DNA of 64,000 bases from DASQZT01 sp963728965 (lineage in GTDB: Bacteria; Acidobacteriota; Terriglobia; Bryobacterales; Bryobacteraceae). Below the pieces are notes generated by a model, which was not told where the DNA came from, did not search any database, and saw nothing but the letters and a program-made list of their open reading frames with translations. A program made the position numbers and the translations under genes. The stretch is from NCBI GenBank assembly GCA_963728965.1, contig CAVSMH010000001.1, positions 1 to 64,000 on the forward strand. Direction: 5' to 3'. Shown in pieces: positions 28,854 through 39,785 of this stretch. The number at the start of each line of letters is the position of its first letter. The stretch's first letter is position 1.

Positions 28854-29264
28854 CTACTCCACGAACTCTCTTCGGTCTGGAACCGCATTGCCGGACCGGG
28901 CCGCCCGGCGGCATGCCGACTCGTAGGCTCGCTGCTCCTGACAATGCGGGCAGGCGCCGGTTAGGGCGGGCGTGACGTCGACACTATCTTCAAACAGCCG
29001 TCCATGGCAGGTCGCCATCCAGCCGAGTTTGTCGCCACTGATCCCTTCGTACACCCGCTGCTGCTTGCTGTGCCGGCCTGGCTTCAGACAATCGAACAGG
29101 CATGGTGCGTGGCTTCCATCAGGCAGTTTGGGCGACGTGCATCCGGTACCGGCGACCGCCATGCGCATTGACCCGTCCTTGGTGACGTGCGCTCCTTCCA
29201 GCGGGTAGGGTTCTTCTTGGCGGAGATCGTAGCTCGCGCCGCACGGGAAAACCAGGTGTTTCAT
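28854..29264 (-). CDS. Cys-rich small protein, 136 residues, unknown function
   Basis: It begins MKHLVFPCGASYDLRQEEPY. Nine cysteines include the spaced pairs 'HAPCLFDCLKPGRH' and 'GACPHCQEQRAYESAC', so one or two zinc sites are plausible. Acidic C-terminus. It is the last clearly phage-like minus-strand gene before the accessory region. No family was recognised. Confidence 0.5.
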   Translation of the reverse strand: MKHLVFPCGASYDLRQEEPYPLEGAHVTKDGSMRMAVAGTGCTSPKLPDGSHAPCLFDCLKPGRHSKQQRVYEGISGDKLGWMATCHGRLFEDSVDVTPALTGACPHCQEQRAYESACRRAARSGNAVPDRREFVE

Positions 29265-29750
29265 TGCATTATCACCATCGATGGGCTCTTCGCAGGGGAA
29301 TATAGCGGGTGATCTAGCTGACAGCCAGGATCTGCGTGCGCGGACGGGCAGACGGAATTTGAGTTGAGCGCCATCTTCAGACTCCTCAATGAGATACGTT
29401 AGTCTGTAGCGGCAGGTCGAATCCCGTCGAACAACGTCAGGCGGGTTGCCTGGAGTACATCTGCCACCCGATTATAGCAGGCGAATAAGAGGCGAATCTA
29501 GATTAAGCCGCAGGCTGTTCAGCATGCTCGAAATTCTCTTCTTTCCCCATCGGCGCTGTGGAGGGCCGTGAGCAGCGGGACTCCGAGAGACAGGGTATGT
29601 CCGGTTTGATAAACGGGGTTCCAAGCTTCACGCGGGGTTGCGGAAAGTGAAACAATACAGAAGATAAATGTTGCCAAATGATCTGGACGACACCAGAGAC
29701 ATGCGCCCTTTCTGCGGCATGCACACCGAACTCCCCGTGACCCTACTTGC
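29265..29750. other. Intergenic stretch between prophage end and hsdM
   Basis: About 490 bases without convincing coding content on either strand. Lower GC than the flanks and several short AT-rich runs ending at the hsdM start, so the hsd promoter probably lies in the last 100 bases. I see no tRNA, integrase or repeat that would mark a prophage attachment site. Confidence 0.5.
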
Positions 29751-31884
29751 ATGAGCCAAACCGCACTCAACGACATTGAAAAGCTCGAAGACAGCCTATG
29801 GGCTGCCGCCGACAACCTTCGCGCCAACTCGAAGCTGACATCGTCGGAATATTGCATGCCGGTGCTCGGCGTCATCTTCCTGCGTCATGCCACGAACCGA
29901 TATGACGCCGCCCGCCAGCAGATTGCGCGGACCAGGCCGCCGGCAAAATGCCGAAGCGCCCGCTGGTCAAGGGCGACTTCATCAAGCGCCGCGCGCTCAT
30001 GCTGCCCGAAGGAAGCCCGCTACGACGAGCTGCTGAAGCTGCCCAAGGGTACGAACCTTGGCACCGCGCTCGTCGAGGCCATGAACGCCATCGAGCGCGA
30101 TTTCGAGCCGCTCGCTGGACCAACTCCCCAAGGACTACGAGAAGTTCGAGCAACGATCTTCTCGAAGATCTTCTGCGCGTCTTCGACAGCGACACCCTGC
30201 GCACCGCCAGCGGCGATGTCTTCGGGCGCATCTATGAATACTTCCTGATGAAGTTCGCCATGCAGGGCGCGCAGGATAACGGGGAGTTTTTCACCCCGCC
30301 CTCGCTCGTGCAGACTATCGTCAACGTCATCGAACCCGATCACGGCATCGTCTTCGATCCGGCTTGCGGATCCGGCGGCATGTTCGTCCAGTCCAGCCAC
30401 TTCATCGAGCGACTCGGCAAGGACACTGCCCACCGAGTTACCTTCTTCGGCCAGGAAAAGACGGCTACCACCATCCGTCTGGCGAAGATGAATCTTGCCG
30501 TCCACGGCCTGGAAGGCGACATCCGCGAGGCGAACACCTTTTACGAGGACGTCCACTACCTCTATGACAAATGCGACTTTGTGATGGCAAATCCGCCCTT
30601 CAACGTGGACATGGTGGACGCCGAGAAGATAAAGGATGATCGCCGCCTGCCGTTCGGCCTGCCCGGCGTGAACAAAGCCAAGAAGGTCGCGAACGGAAAC
30701 TATCTCTGGATCTCCTACTTCTACAGCTACCTGGGACCGAAAGGCCGGGCCGGGTTCGTCATGTCGTCGCAGGCGTCCAGCGCCGGCCACGGCGAAGCGG
30801 AAGTGCGCCGCAAGCTCGTCGAGACCGGCGACGTGGACGTGATGGTTTCGATCCGCTCCAACTTTTTCTACACCCGCACCGTCCCCTGCGAACTCTGGCA
30901 CTTCGACAAAGGCAAGCCTGAAGGCCGCCGTGACCAGGTGCTCATGATCGATGCACGCAACATCTACCGCAAGGTCACGCGCAAGATCTACGACTTCACT
31001 CCGGAGCAACTCGCACAACCTCACCGCCATCGTTTGGCTTTATCGCGGCCAGACCGATCGGTTCCTCGCGTTGGTGCAGAGCCACTTGGACCGGACCATA
31101 GCACTGAGCGGCCGCCATCGGCGAGCAAACCGCCGCATTTCGCAAAACCTACACTGCGCTTGCTGACGCCGCCGCGCCGTTTCTGAAGACCTTGCCCGCC
31201 AAATCAGAAGAAGCTGCGGAGGAGACCGTCGTCCCATCCCTTCAGGACTTAATCAAGGAACGGGATGAGGCGGCCGAGGCGTGTTTCCAGTCCCTGGATT
31301 TGTGGATCGCGCGCATCGCAAAGAACTGGAAAGAGCCGTGCGCGCCCGAACTCCCGGCCCAGCAGAAGCGCCTCGCCGACCTCGATGCGCTCGCCATTGC
31401 CTGCCGTGACCTGGTGAAGGACGTTGACCTCGTCACAAAGCTCACCACACGATTGGTGGACGCCGCGGAAAAGGAGGTCAGGAAATCCAAGGAGAACGGC
31501 GATGGCAATCACGACAACTGGGACGGCCGCGCCATCGGGCGCCTCGAAAAGGAACTCGACACCGGGCGCAAGGAAGCCGTCGAACAGCTAAGGCGCACGG
31601 CCTACTTCGAGCGCCAAGCCCACTGGTTGCTGTCACGATTCCCCGATGCGAAGTTCGTGGCCGTGCCCGGTCTTTGCCGCATCGTCCCGCGAGCCGAGAT
31701 CCAAACTGCGGACTGGAGCCTCACGCCGGGCCGTTACGTGGGACTCGCCCCTACGGAAGTGGATGAGGATTTCGATTTCGAACAGGTCCTGCGCGACATC
31801 CACATTGAACTTGCCGACTTGAACCGGGAAGCCTGTGCCCTGGCGGCCAAGATTCAGGTGAATTTCGAGGGGCTAGCGATATGA
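29751..31884 (+). pseudogene. hsdM: Type I restriction-modification DNA methyltransferase subunit, frameshifted
   Basis: Reading across frames gives a normal HsdM of about 711 residues: N-terminal helical domain (MSQTALNDIEKLEDSLWAAA; EYCMPVLGVIFLRHATNRY), the AdoMet motif 'FDPACGSGGMFVQ', catalytic 'MANPPFNVD', and a C-terminal part ending LNREACALAAKIQVNFEGLA. Shifts are visible near 29930, 30011, 30118, 30151, 31012 and 31105; the catalytic core from about 30160 to 31000 and the tail from 31192 are uninterrupted. It overlaps hsdS by ATGA. As read it is broken; if the shifts are artefacts it is a normal N6-adenine methylase. Confidence 0.88.
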
Positions 31885-33146
31885 AGTGGCGTGATTCCAC
31901 TCTTGGGGAACTTGCGGAGCGAGATGGCGGACTGATTCAAACTGGGCCCTTCGGTTCGCAGCTTCATCAGGCCGAATACGAGTCCGAGGGCGTTCCAGTC
32001 ATCATGCCTAAGGACATTGTAGGCGGGCAGGTTACAGTCGCGTCCGTGGCTCGGATATCGGAGGAGACAGCCAACCGGCTCGGACGGCACAGGCTCAAGC
32101 CGCGGTCAATCGTGCTCCCACGGCGGGGAGAAGTGACCAAGCGGGCGTTCATCAGAAATGAACAAGAAGGATGGCTCTGCGGAACTGGTTGCCTGAAGAT
32201 AGAACTTGGCGGCAAACATCTTGTTCCTGAGTTTCTGTATTATTTCATGGACCAAGGGCATGTTGTGCAATGGCTTGAGCAACACGCCGTCGGCACGACG
32301 ATGCTGAATCTCAGCGCGGGGATCGTTGCCGAACTGCCAGTTCATTATCCGGATACCGAAACGCAGCAAAGAATCGCATCCGTCCTGTCCGCTTACGACG
32401 ACTTGATCGAGAACAACCGCCGGAGGATGGCGTTATTGGAGGAGTCGGCGCGCCTGCTATACCGCGAGTGGTTCGTCCGTCTCCGCTTCCCCGGCCACGA
32501 ACACACCCGCATCGTCAACGGCATTCCGGAGGGGTGGGAGGGCGTAACCGTAGGTGACTATGTCGAGCGCGGCAAGGTCCGCCTTCAGACTGGGCCATTT
32601 GGTACCCAGCTTCGAGCTTCTGATTATACGGACTCTGGCACGCCGGTGATCAACGTTCGGAATATCGGTTATGGAGATCTCCGGGATGACAAGATCGAGT
32701 TCGTCCCCGAAGCCGTCGTCGAACGGCTAGGCGTGCACATCCTCCAGACCGGTGATATCGTTTTCGGCCGCAAAGGTGCGGTCGACAGGCACTTGCTAAT
32801 TAACACGAGTCAGGCTGGGTGGATGCAAGGATCCGATTGCATCCGGCTGCGGATTTTGAGTGACTTAGTCTGCCCCTTGTTTCTGTCATTCACATTCCGC
32901 GAAGAAAGCTACAAGCAGTGGATGCTGACTCAATGCTCAAACAAGGCGACGATGGCCTCCCTAAACCACGAAGTGATCGCTCGAATCCCGATTCTCGGAC
33001 CGAGCCAGCTACTGCTCAGGGATTTTGGCGACTTTGCATCCTCGATCTTGACGCAAATTGCAGTTTTGCAGCGTCAATCCGAAAATGCAGCGAGGGCGCG
33101 CGACCTGCTGCTACCGCGTTTGATGAGCGGGGAGATTGCGATTTGA
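31881..33146 (+). CDS. hsdS: Type I restriction-modification specificity subunit
   Basis: 421 residues, intact. Two target-recognition halves begin with the same motif (near residue 21 'QTGPFGSQLHQAEY' and near residue 235 'QTGPFGTQLRASDY') and each ends in a conserved helical spacer ('QQRIASVLSAYDDLIENNRR' for the first, 'LLLPRLMSGEIAI' for the second). This duplication is usual for HsdS, which reads a bipartite DNA site. It overlaps hsdM by four bases and is followed two bases later by the DAC-like gene. Confidence 0.92.
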   Translation: MKWRDSTLGELAERDGGLIQTGPFGSQLHQAEYESEGVPVIMPKDIVGGQVTVASVARISEETANRLGRHRLKPRSIVLPRRGEVTKRAFIRNEQEGWLCGTGCLKIELGGKHLVPEFLYYFMDQGHVVQWLEQHAVGTTMLNLSAGIVAELPVHYPDTETQQRIASVLSAYDDLIENNRRRMALLEESARLLYREWFVRLRFPGHEHTRIVNGIPEGWEGVTVGDYVERGKVRLQTGPFGTQLRASDYTDSGTPVINVRNIGYGDLRDDKIEFVPEAVVERLGVHILQTGDIVFGRKGAVDRHLLINTSQAGWMQGSDCIRLRILSDLVCPLFLSFTFREESYKQWMLTQCSNKATMASLNHEVIARIPILGPSQLLLRDFGDFASSILTQIAVLQRQSENAARARDLLLPRLMSGEIAI

Positions 33147-33148
33147 CC

Positions 33149-34384
33149 ATGGACGAGACTCAACTTCGAGAAGTGGCTGATAAGTTCTTAAGACCGCTCA
33201 TTTCTGGTTCTCGCCTTGAGCCTCAGAGCGTTGTCTCAAAGAAGGGCCAGGCCCTCGTGGCACTCGCTGACCCATGCACAATTAAGTTCAAAACTGAGAA
33301 AGCTGATCTCTACCGTCTTGTCTTGCGTCGCAGCCAACCCTTCGCGAAGGTTGGCGCAGCAGGTGTCAACGAGAGCAAGGTAGTCGAAGCATTCGTGAAC
33401 GTTGTCCAGACCATGGCGGAAGGCCTGAGTTCGTCCTACAGGGCTGACATCCTCGCTGCATTCCCCAGACGCGTTGTGGCGAAAGCACTCTGCAACGACC
33501 AACAAGAAGAAGACACGCTCTTGGCGGCACTGGACCAACTCACGGCCTGGGCTGGGCAGCAATATGAAGGAAAGCCAATTCCCGCGGCGATTGGCTTCGT
33601 TCCAGGCCCTAAGACCGGGACGGTGGCGCTTGGAGATCTCTGCAAAGAGAGCTTTAGCGCGGTTTTGTCCAACGGCTTTGATACTCTGCTCACCTGTGAT
33701 TCTTCAGGGAGGGTCCTCAAACACGAGACACTTGCTCCTCCACCGGTGGCCTTGAACTTCTCGCCTTACAGGCTCGGATCTGTGGCTGGGTGGGCGAAAG
33801 CCGGTCGTATCGCATTGGTGCTCAACCGCACGGGAGAAATTCTGGTCTTCCAGGATGAAGAGTTGCGGTTTGCGCGACGAGGAGGACTGTGGCATTTCTT
33901 GACGCATGCCCCTGTGATTACGCAGATGGGTGGTCCCGACAACAAGGAGCTTCGAACCGCTGTATACGCGACGTGTCTCGACGCTTCCTTTGCACGAACC
34001 GGAGCCTGCCTTGGAATAGTGACTAGCAACCACTCAAACGAGTGGCCCAAGCTTGCCGTATCAACCGGAGATCACCTGGGCGGTGCTCTATCAACAAAGG
34101 CCAAGGTCCTCACAACCATCATCGGGACGACCAAGTTCCAGGATCTTGATCGGCGATTGCGTCAAGAACTTGTTGCCATAGATGGCGCGACCCTTATCGA
34201 TAGCGCGGGCCGAGTGCTCGCCGTGGGGGCTATCCTCAAGATTCCCGGCGGTAGCACAGGAGGAGGCCGGCTTGCCGCAGCCAAGGCCCTTGGCAAATTG
34301 GGCGTGGGTATCAAAGTATCGCAGGATGGCGGAATTAGCGGCTTCCATGCCGACGTCGCTGAGCCAAAGTTCACAGTGATGTAG
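33149..34384 (+). CDS. Unknown protein with C-terminal DAC (DisA_N)-like domain in the hsd operon
   Basis: 411 residues starting MDETQLREVADKFLRPLISG. The first 300 residues are of unknown type. The C-terminal 100 follow the pattern of diadenylate cyclase (DisA_N/DAC) domains: 'LVAIDGATLIDSAGRVLAVG', then 'GGSTGGGRLAAAKALG', then 'GIKVSQDGGISGFHADV'. The DGA motif is kept, but the RHR catalytic motif is replaced by GGGR/AAAKAL, suggesting a nucleotide sensor rather than a cyclase. It is wedged between hsdS and hsdR with gaps of 2 and 9 bases, so it is probably a working part of, or passenger in, the restriction operon. Confidence 0.65.
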   Translation: MDETQLREVADKFLRPLISGSRLEPQSVVSKKGQALVALADPCTIKFKTEKADLYRLVLRRSQPFAKVGAAGVNESKVVEAFVNVVQTMAEGLSSSYRADILAAFPRRVVAKALCNDQQEEDTLLAALDQLTAWAGQQYEGKPIPAAIGFVPGPKTGTVALGDLCKESFSAVLSNGFDTLLTCDSSGRVLKHETLAPPPVALNFSPYRLGSVAGWAKAGRIALVLNRTGEILVFQDEELRFARRGGLWHFLTHAPVITQMGGPDNKELRTAVYATCLDASFARTGACLGIVTSNHSNEWPKLAVSTGDHLGGALSTKAKVLTTIIGTTKFQDLDRRLRQELVAIDGATLIDSAGRVLAVGAILKIPGGSTGGGRLAAAKALGKLGVGIKVSQDGGISGFHADVAEPKFTVM

Positions 34385-34393
34385 AGACGCTTA

Positions 34394-37300
34394 ATGGCCT
34401 ACACCGACATCAACAGCGAAGACCGGCTTGTTCAGGCCACCTTCGCCGAGCATCTGGAGAAGGTGCTCGGATGGGAGAGCGTCTATGCCTGGAACGAAGA
34501 GACGTTCGGGCCGGACGGCACGCTGGGCCGGGCGGACACGCGCGAGGTGGTGCTCACGCGCGACCTGCGCGCGGCGTTGGTGCGTCTGAATCCGCAGTTG
34601 CCGCCTGCGGCCATCGATGAGGCCGTTGGGCAAGCTCACGCGGCACGATTTCTCGCGCTCGCTGCTGCAGCACAATCAGGAGTTTTATCAGTTCATCCGC
34701 GACGGCGTGCCGGTGAGCTACCGCGATGCGCAAGGCCAACTTCGCGACGCGCAGGCGCGGGTAATTGATTTCCAGAACGGATCATGGCGCGAGATCGGCA
34801 AGCCGCAACAACCGCTTCCTCGCGGTGCGTGAGTTGAAGATTACCGGGCTGCGCACGCCGGGCTACAATCGCCGCGCTGACCTGGTCTGTTTCGTCAACG
34901 GCTTGCCCCTGGTGTTCATCGAGCTGAAGGCGGTGTACCGGAACATCCGCGCGGGCTTCGACGGCAACCTGCGGGACTACCTGGATGAGAACGTCATCGC
35001 CCACGCCTTTCACCACAACGCGTTTCTCATCGTCAGCAACGGCCATCGCGCCCGCTACGGCTCGATCACCAGCCAGTGGGAGCATTTCGCCGAATGGAAG
35101 CGGCATGGATGAGCGCGACAAGGGCAGCGTGGAGGCGGAGGTGCTGCTCAATGGCATGCTCGCCCATGACCGGTTGCTCGACCTCGTCGAGAATTTCATC
35201 CTGTTCGATGCCAGCAAGCCCGGCGCGACGCGCAAGGTCGATCGCGCGCAATCATCAGGTGCTGGGCGTGAACAACGCGGTGGCGTCGGTCGGCAGGCAG
35301 GAGGAGTTGAAGCGGGAGTTCCCGCCGGAGAAGCGGCTCGCCTATCGCGTGGTGGAACTGCCGACAGGAGGAGGCCGTCGGACGCCGACCTGTTGCCCGT
35401 GGCGCAGTACCATCGAGGACCAAAGGACAAGCGCGTGCTCGAACTGGTGGAGTCCGCGCATCCCGACCTCGGCAAGCTGGGCGTGTTCTGGCACACGCAG
35501 GGCAGCGGCAAGTCGTATTCGATGGCGTTCTTCGCCGAGAAGGTGCGGCGGCGAGATTTCGGCCAAGTTCACCTTCCTGCTGATGACCGACCGCAACGAC
35601 CTGGACAGCCAGATCTACCGCACGTTCGTCGGCTGCGGCGTGGCCGATGAGAAGACGCCGCGCGCCAGTTCCGGGGAGGAGCTGAAGGAGTTGCTCAAGC
35701 AGAACCATCGCTACATTTTCAGCCTGATCCACAAATTCAACCAGGACGTGAATCCGCACGAGCCTTACAGCACGCGGGACGACATCATCGTGATTTCCGA
35801 CGAGGCGCACCGCACGCAGGCTGGCAAGCTCGCCCGCAACATGCGGCTGGCCCTGCCAAACGCGGCCTTCATCGGTTTCACCGGCACGCCGCTGTTCAAG
35901 CACGACAATCTGACCAAGCGCATCTTCGGCAGTTACGTCTCGCGCTACGACTTCAAGCGCTCCGAAGAAGACGGCGCGACGGTGAAGCTGGTCTATGAGA
36001 ATCGCGGCGAGAAACTCGGCATCGCCCGGCTGGACCTGAACGACCGCATCGCCGACGCCATCGCCAAGGCCGAGCTCGACCCGGACAAGGAGGCACTGCT
36101 GGAAAAGCTGCTCGGGCAGGACTACGAGGTCATCACCGCCGATGACCGGCTGGACAAGATCGCTGCCGATTTCGTGGAGCACTTGCGCCGACGCGCTGGG
36201 AATCAGGCAAGTCCATGCTCGTCTGCATCGACAAGATCACCTGCGGGCGGATGTGTCAGCGGATCATCCCGCGCTGGCAGGCGAAGCTGGCGAAGGTGAC
36301 GCGCGCTGATCCCGGTCAAAGAGGCCGAGATTGACAGCGCGCACCGACGAACGCGAACGGGAAGAGGCGGCCAAGGAACTCGACCTAGCTGCGCGGCCAG
36401 GCGCAGTGGATGGAAGAGACGATCATCGAGATCATCATCAGCGAGGGCCAGAACGAGGTCGCCGATTTCAAGAAGTGGGGCGTCGACATCATCCCGCACC
36501 GCGCACGGATGAAGCAGGGGTTCGAAGTCGGGCGACAAGCGGGTGGACGTGGAGTCGGCATTCAAGAATCCCGAGCACCCGTTCCGTGTGGCGATCGTCT
36601 GCGCCATGTGGCTGACAGGTTTCGACGTGGAATGCCTCTCCACGCTCTATATCGACAAGCCGATGAAGGCCCACACCCTGATGCAGGCCATCGCGCGGGC
36701 GAACCGCGTCTATCCCGGCAAGGATTTCGGCCTGATCGTGGACTACAACGGCATGCTGAAGAGTCTGCGGGAGGCATTGGCGCAATACGCTCTCGGCGAC
36801 GAGGGCGGCGGCGGGGAAGAGATCGTCGCCCCGATCGAGGAACGGGTAAAGGCGCTGCTCGCGGCCATTGAAGAAACGGAGAAGCACCTGCGCGGGCTGG
36901 GCTTCGATCCCGCTCGATTGAAGGGCGCGAAAGGGTTCGCGCGGATTCAGGCGCTGGCCGACGCCGTGGAGGCGGTTTACACTTCCGATGAATCGAAGCG
37001 TCGGTTTGAGATTCTGGCGCGGCAGGTGTTCATCCGGTTCAAGGCGCTGATCATGGAGCCGTCGGCGTTTGCCTACGCCGAGCGCCACGACAACATCGAG
37101 GCGATCTACAAGAAGCTCGAAGAACGCCGCGACACGGCCGACGTCACGGACTTGCTCAAGGAGCTGCACCGCATCGTCAATGAAGCAATCCGCGCAGCAG
37201 AACCGGGCGATGACCGGTCGGAGGTCGAAGTTCTACGACCTGAGCCAGATCGACCTGGAGAAGCTGCGCGACGAGTTCGCGAAGAAGGTAAGCGCAAGGC

Positions 37301-37832
37301 GTCAGCGTTGCAGGACATCCGCCAGATGGTTGAAGACAAGCTGGCGCAGATGCTCGCGCAGCAACCCGCAGCGGATGGATTACTACAAGAAGTACTCGGA
37401 GATCATCGCCGACTACAACCGCGAGAAAGACCGCGTCACCATCGAGGAGACATTCGCGAAGCTGGTGGACCTCGCCAAGAGCCTGACGCCGAACAGCGCC
37501 GCGCTGCCGAGGAAGGATTGAGCGAAGACGAACTCGCGCTGTTCGACCTTCTGAAAAAGGACAACCTCAGCAAGGCTGACCGGGAGAGAGTGAAGCTGGC
37601 GAGCCAGAGCCTGCTGGACTCGGTACGCAAACTCATCGCCCCGTTGGAACGCTGGACGGAGAAGGAGCAAACCCAGGCGGAAGTGGAGACGTTCATCCTC
37701 GATCACGTCTTCCAGGAATTGCCCACGCCTCCTTTCAGCGATGACGAAAAACAGACGATTGCAAAGCTGGTCTATGAGCACGTCTGGCAGCAGAGCGTGG
37801 GTGAGACCTACTTTTCGGCGTCCGCCGGATAG
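34394..37832 (+). pseudogene. hsdR: Type I restriction endonuclease subunit, heavily frameshifted
   Basis: About 1146 codons if joined. In order: N-terminal 'DINSEDRLVQATFAEHLEKV', the nuclease motif 'ADLVCFVNGLPLVFIELKAV', helicase motif I 'FWHTQGSGKSYSMAFF', 'DDIIVISDEAHRTQ', 'AFIGFTGTPLF', then 'MQAIARANRVYPGKDFGLIV' and a C-terminal 'PPFSDDEKQTIAKLVYEHVW'. Roughly ten single-base shifts are spread over 34.6-37.5 kb, many of them one-base insertions; the residues between them look normal. As read no full protein can be made. It is convergent with the small HTH gene at 37869. Confidence 0.88.
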
Positions 37833-37868
37833 CAGCTGTTTTTTGAGCAAGGTCCCGACCGGAATGGC

Positions 37869-38249
37869 TCAGGTCTCTTTCCATGCCCGTCTCTGACGCT
37901 CCCAGAGGACAAATTTGATAACTGACCGGACGTGCCTTTCGGGAATGATGGTCTCTCCGGGTTCCCGGCCCAGCCCGATGATTTCCTCTTGAATGTCCGG
38001 TGCCAGGAGCATCAGGTTCATGATCTGCGTAAGGCGGGCCCGAGTGACGAAGCCAAGACGGGCGATGTCGGCATAGTCGCGGACCTCGCCGCGGTCGACC
38101 ATGTCTTGGAACTTGATGGCCAGTGCCATCAGACGCGTGATCCGTGGAATGCGCGGCAGCGCCGGTACCGCCGTTGGCTTCAGCTTGGCGGGTCGGCCGC
38201 CACGCCGGGCCCAATTGAGTGGAATCTCTTCTTCGCATCTTCCGTTCAC
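37869..38249 (-). CDS. Small HTH protein of the serine-recombinase unit
   Basis: 126 residues. A basic N-terminus is followed by 'ITRLMALAIKFQDMVDRGEV', a helix-turn-helix ('YADIARLGFVTRARLTQIMN') and 'LMLLAPDIQEEIIGL'. Proteins of this type commonly follow the large serine recombinase in DUF2924-linked units and probably bind the att region or control recombinase expression. The start forms an ATGA overlap with the recombinase stop. Confidence 0.75.
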   Translation of the reverse strand: MNGRCEEEIPLNWARRGGRPAKLKPTAVPALPRIPRITRLMALAIKFQDMVDRGEVRDYADIARLGFVTRARLTQIMNLMLLAPDIQEEIIGLGREPGETIIPERHVRSVIKFVLWERQRRAWKET

Positions 38250-39785
38250 TTCGACGCTCCCTTGCAGTACTCCCCGATTCCGTTTGAGTTGTAGGTGACC
38301 CTAACCTTGTCGCCGCGGGCGTCGTATCCGACCCGTTCAACCAGTTGGCGCAGGAGGCGGCACTGCTGCTCGATGGTCATCGTCTTCCAGACTTCGTCGA
38401 AGTTGCCCAGATGTTGGCGCACCATCGGCCCGTCGAAGCGGAGCCGCTCACCGCGAGCCACGGCCTTCCGCAATTCCTCCGCTTTCGCATCGCCGACCGC
38501 GATCAGTTCACGGAGTTCTGCCTCGCGCGTCGGCGTCCAACGTGGTTGCGCGCACGAGCTGCGACTTCGCGTTACGGACCCGGACGTTCACCGCCTTCAA
38601 CTCCTCCCGGTGCCGGTTCAGTTCCTCCGTCAGCCGCTGGCGCGCGGCCCGGGCCGGCTTCCTCGACCACTTCCGGCGCCAGCACGAAGCGCCGGACACT
38701 CTGAACAACCGCCTCCTCGACTACCGGTGCCGACACCGCCCGCGTCGTGCAGCCGTCTCCGTTCCGCTGGGTTGCCCGGAGGCAGACGTAGTATCGATAC
38801 CTCCGCTGCTTGCTGGAGGAGTAGCTGGGGGACATCGCCGACCCGCAACAAGAGCAGTAGAGCAGGCCGCGCAGCAGGGACTCCAGCCTGGGCCGATGCT
38901 CGGTTCCGGGATTCCGGGTGTTCTCCTTCAGCTTCTCCTGGACCAGGTCGAAGGTCCGGTCATCGACGACCCGCGCGTGGTTGGCGGCGACAATTTCACT
39001 CGTCCGCGCGGATGCGTGCCGCATAGAGCGGGTTCGCCAGCATCTTGTAGACGTGGCACTTCCGCATGGGGTGGCCGCCGTAGAACTTGCCGTCCTTGGT
39101 CGTCCACTGCTTGTCGTGCCAGCCGAGGTCCGACGCACTTCGCCACGATGCCGTAGACAGTCTGGCCTTCGAGATACCACTCGAAGATCTGGCGCACGCG
39201 GTCGGCTTCCTCGACGTTGAGCACGAGGCAACCGGCTTCCAGGTCGTAGCCGAGCGGGAGGTGGCCGCCGGTCCACTTGCCGCGCTTCCGCGCCAGCACC
39301 TGTTTGTCGCGCGTGCGTTCGGAGATGATCTCGCGTTCGAACTGGGCGAACGACAGGAGGATGTTCAGCGTGAGGCGGCCGAGGGACGTCGTGGTGTTGA
39401 ACTGCTGCGTGACCGAGACAAACGTCGTGCCGTGCTTGTCCAGAATCTCCATGATCTTGGCGAAGTCGCGGATGGAGCGACTCAGCCGGTCCACCTTGTA
39501 CACCACCACGCAGTCGACCTTCTTGGCCTGAACATCGGCCAGCAGGCGGCGCATGGCGGGCCGCTCCATGTTGGCGCCGGTGTAGCCGCCGTCGTCATAC
39601 TGATCCGGCAGCAGCGTCCATCCCTCGCCGGCCTGGCTGCGGATGTAGGCCTCGCCGGCATCCCGCTGGGCGTCGAGCGAATTGAAGTCCTGGCCCAAGC
39701 CCTCCTCCGTCGATTTCCGGGTGTAGATGGCGCACCGGACCGTCGCGGCCGCGCCGTTCCCGTTGCCGTTATTCTTGTTCGCCAC
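38246..39785 (-). pseudogene. Large serine recombinase, frameshifted
   Basis: The N-terminal catalytic resolvase domain is intact (VRCAIYTRKSTEEGLG with the nucleophile Ser, then 'VYKVDRLSRSIRDF' and 'SFAQFEREIISERTRDKQ'). A recombinase domain ('WTGGHLPLGYDLEAGCLVLN') leads into a zinc-ribbon part ('LLRGLLYCSCCGSAMSPSY') and a coiled coil, ending 'KVRVTYNSNGIGEYCKGASK'. Shifts occur near 39130, 39000 and 38600-38500. The joined length of about 513 residues is normal for phage/mobile-element serine integrases. It overlaps DUF2924 upstream and the HTH gene downstream, so the three form one unit. Confidence 0.88.

Noticed and set aside
29265..29750. Prophage attachment site near the right end of the phage genes
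   Set aside because: I found no tRNA fragment or repeat here that matches another part of the window.
37735..38340. A 201-residue minus-strand frame over the HTH gene
   Set aside because: Ser/Arg/His-rich shadow of the 126-residue HTH protein, which has clear helices and an ATGA coupling.
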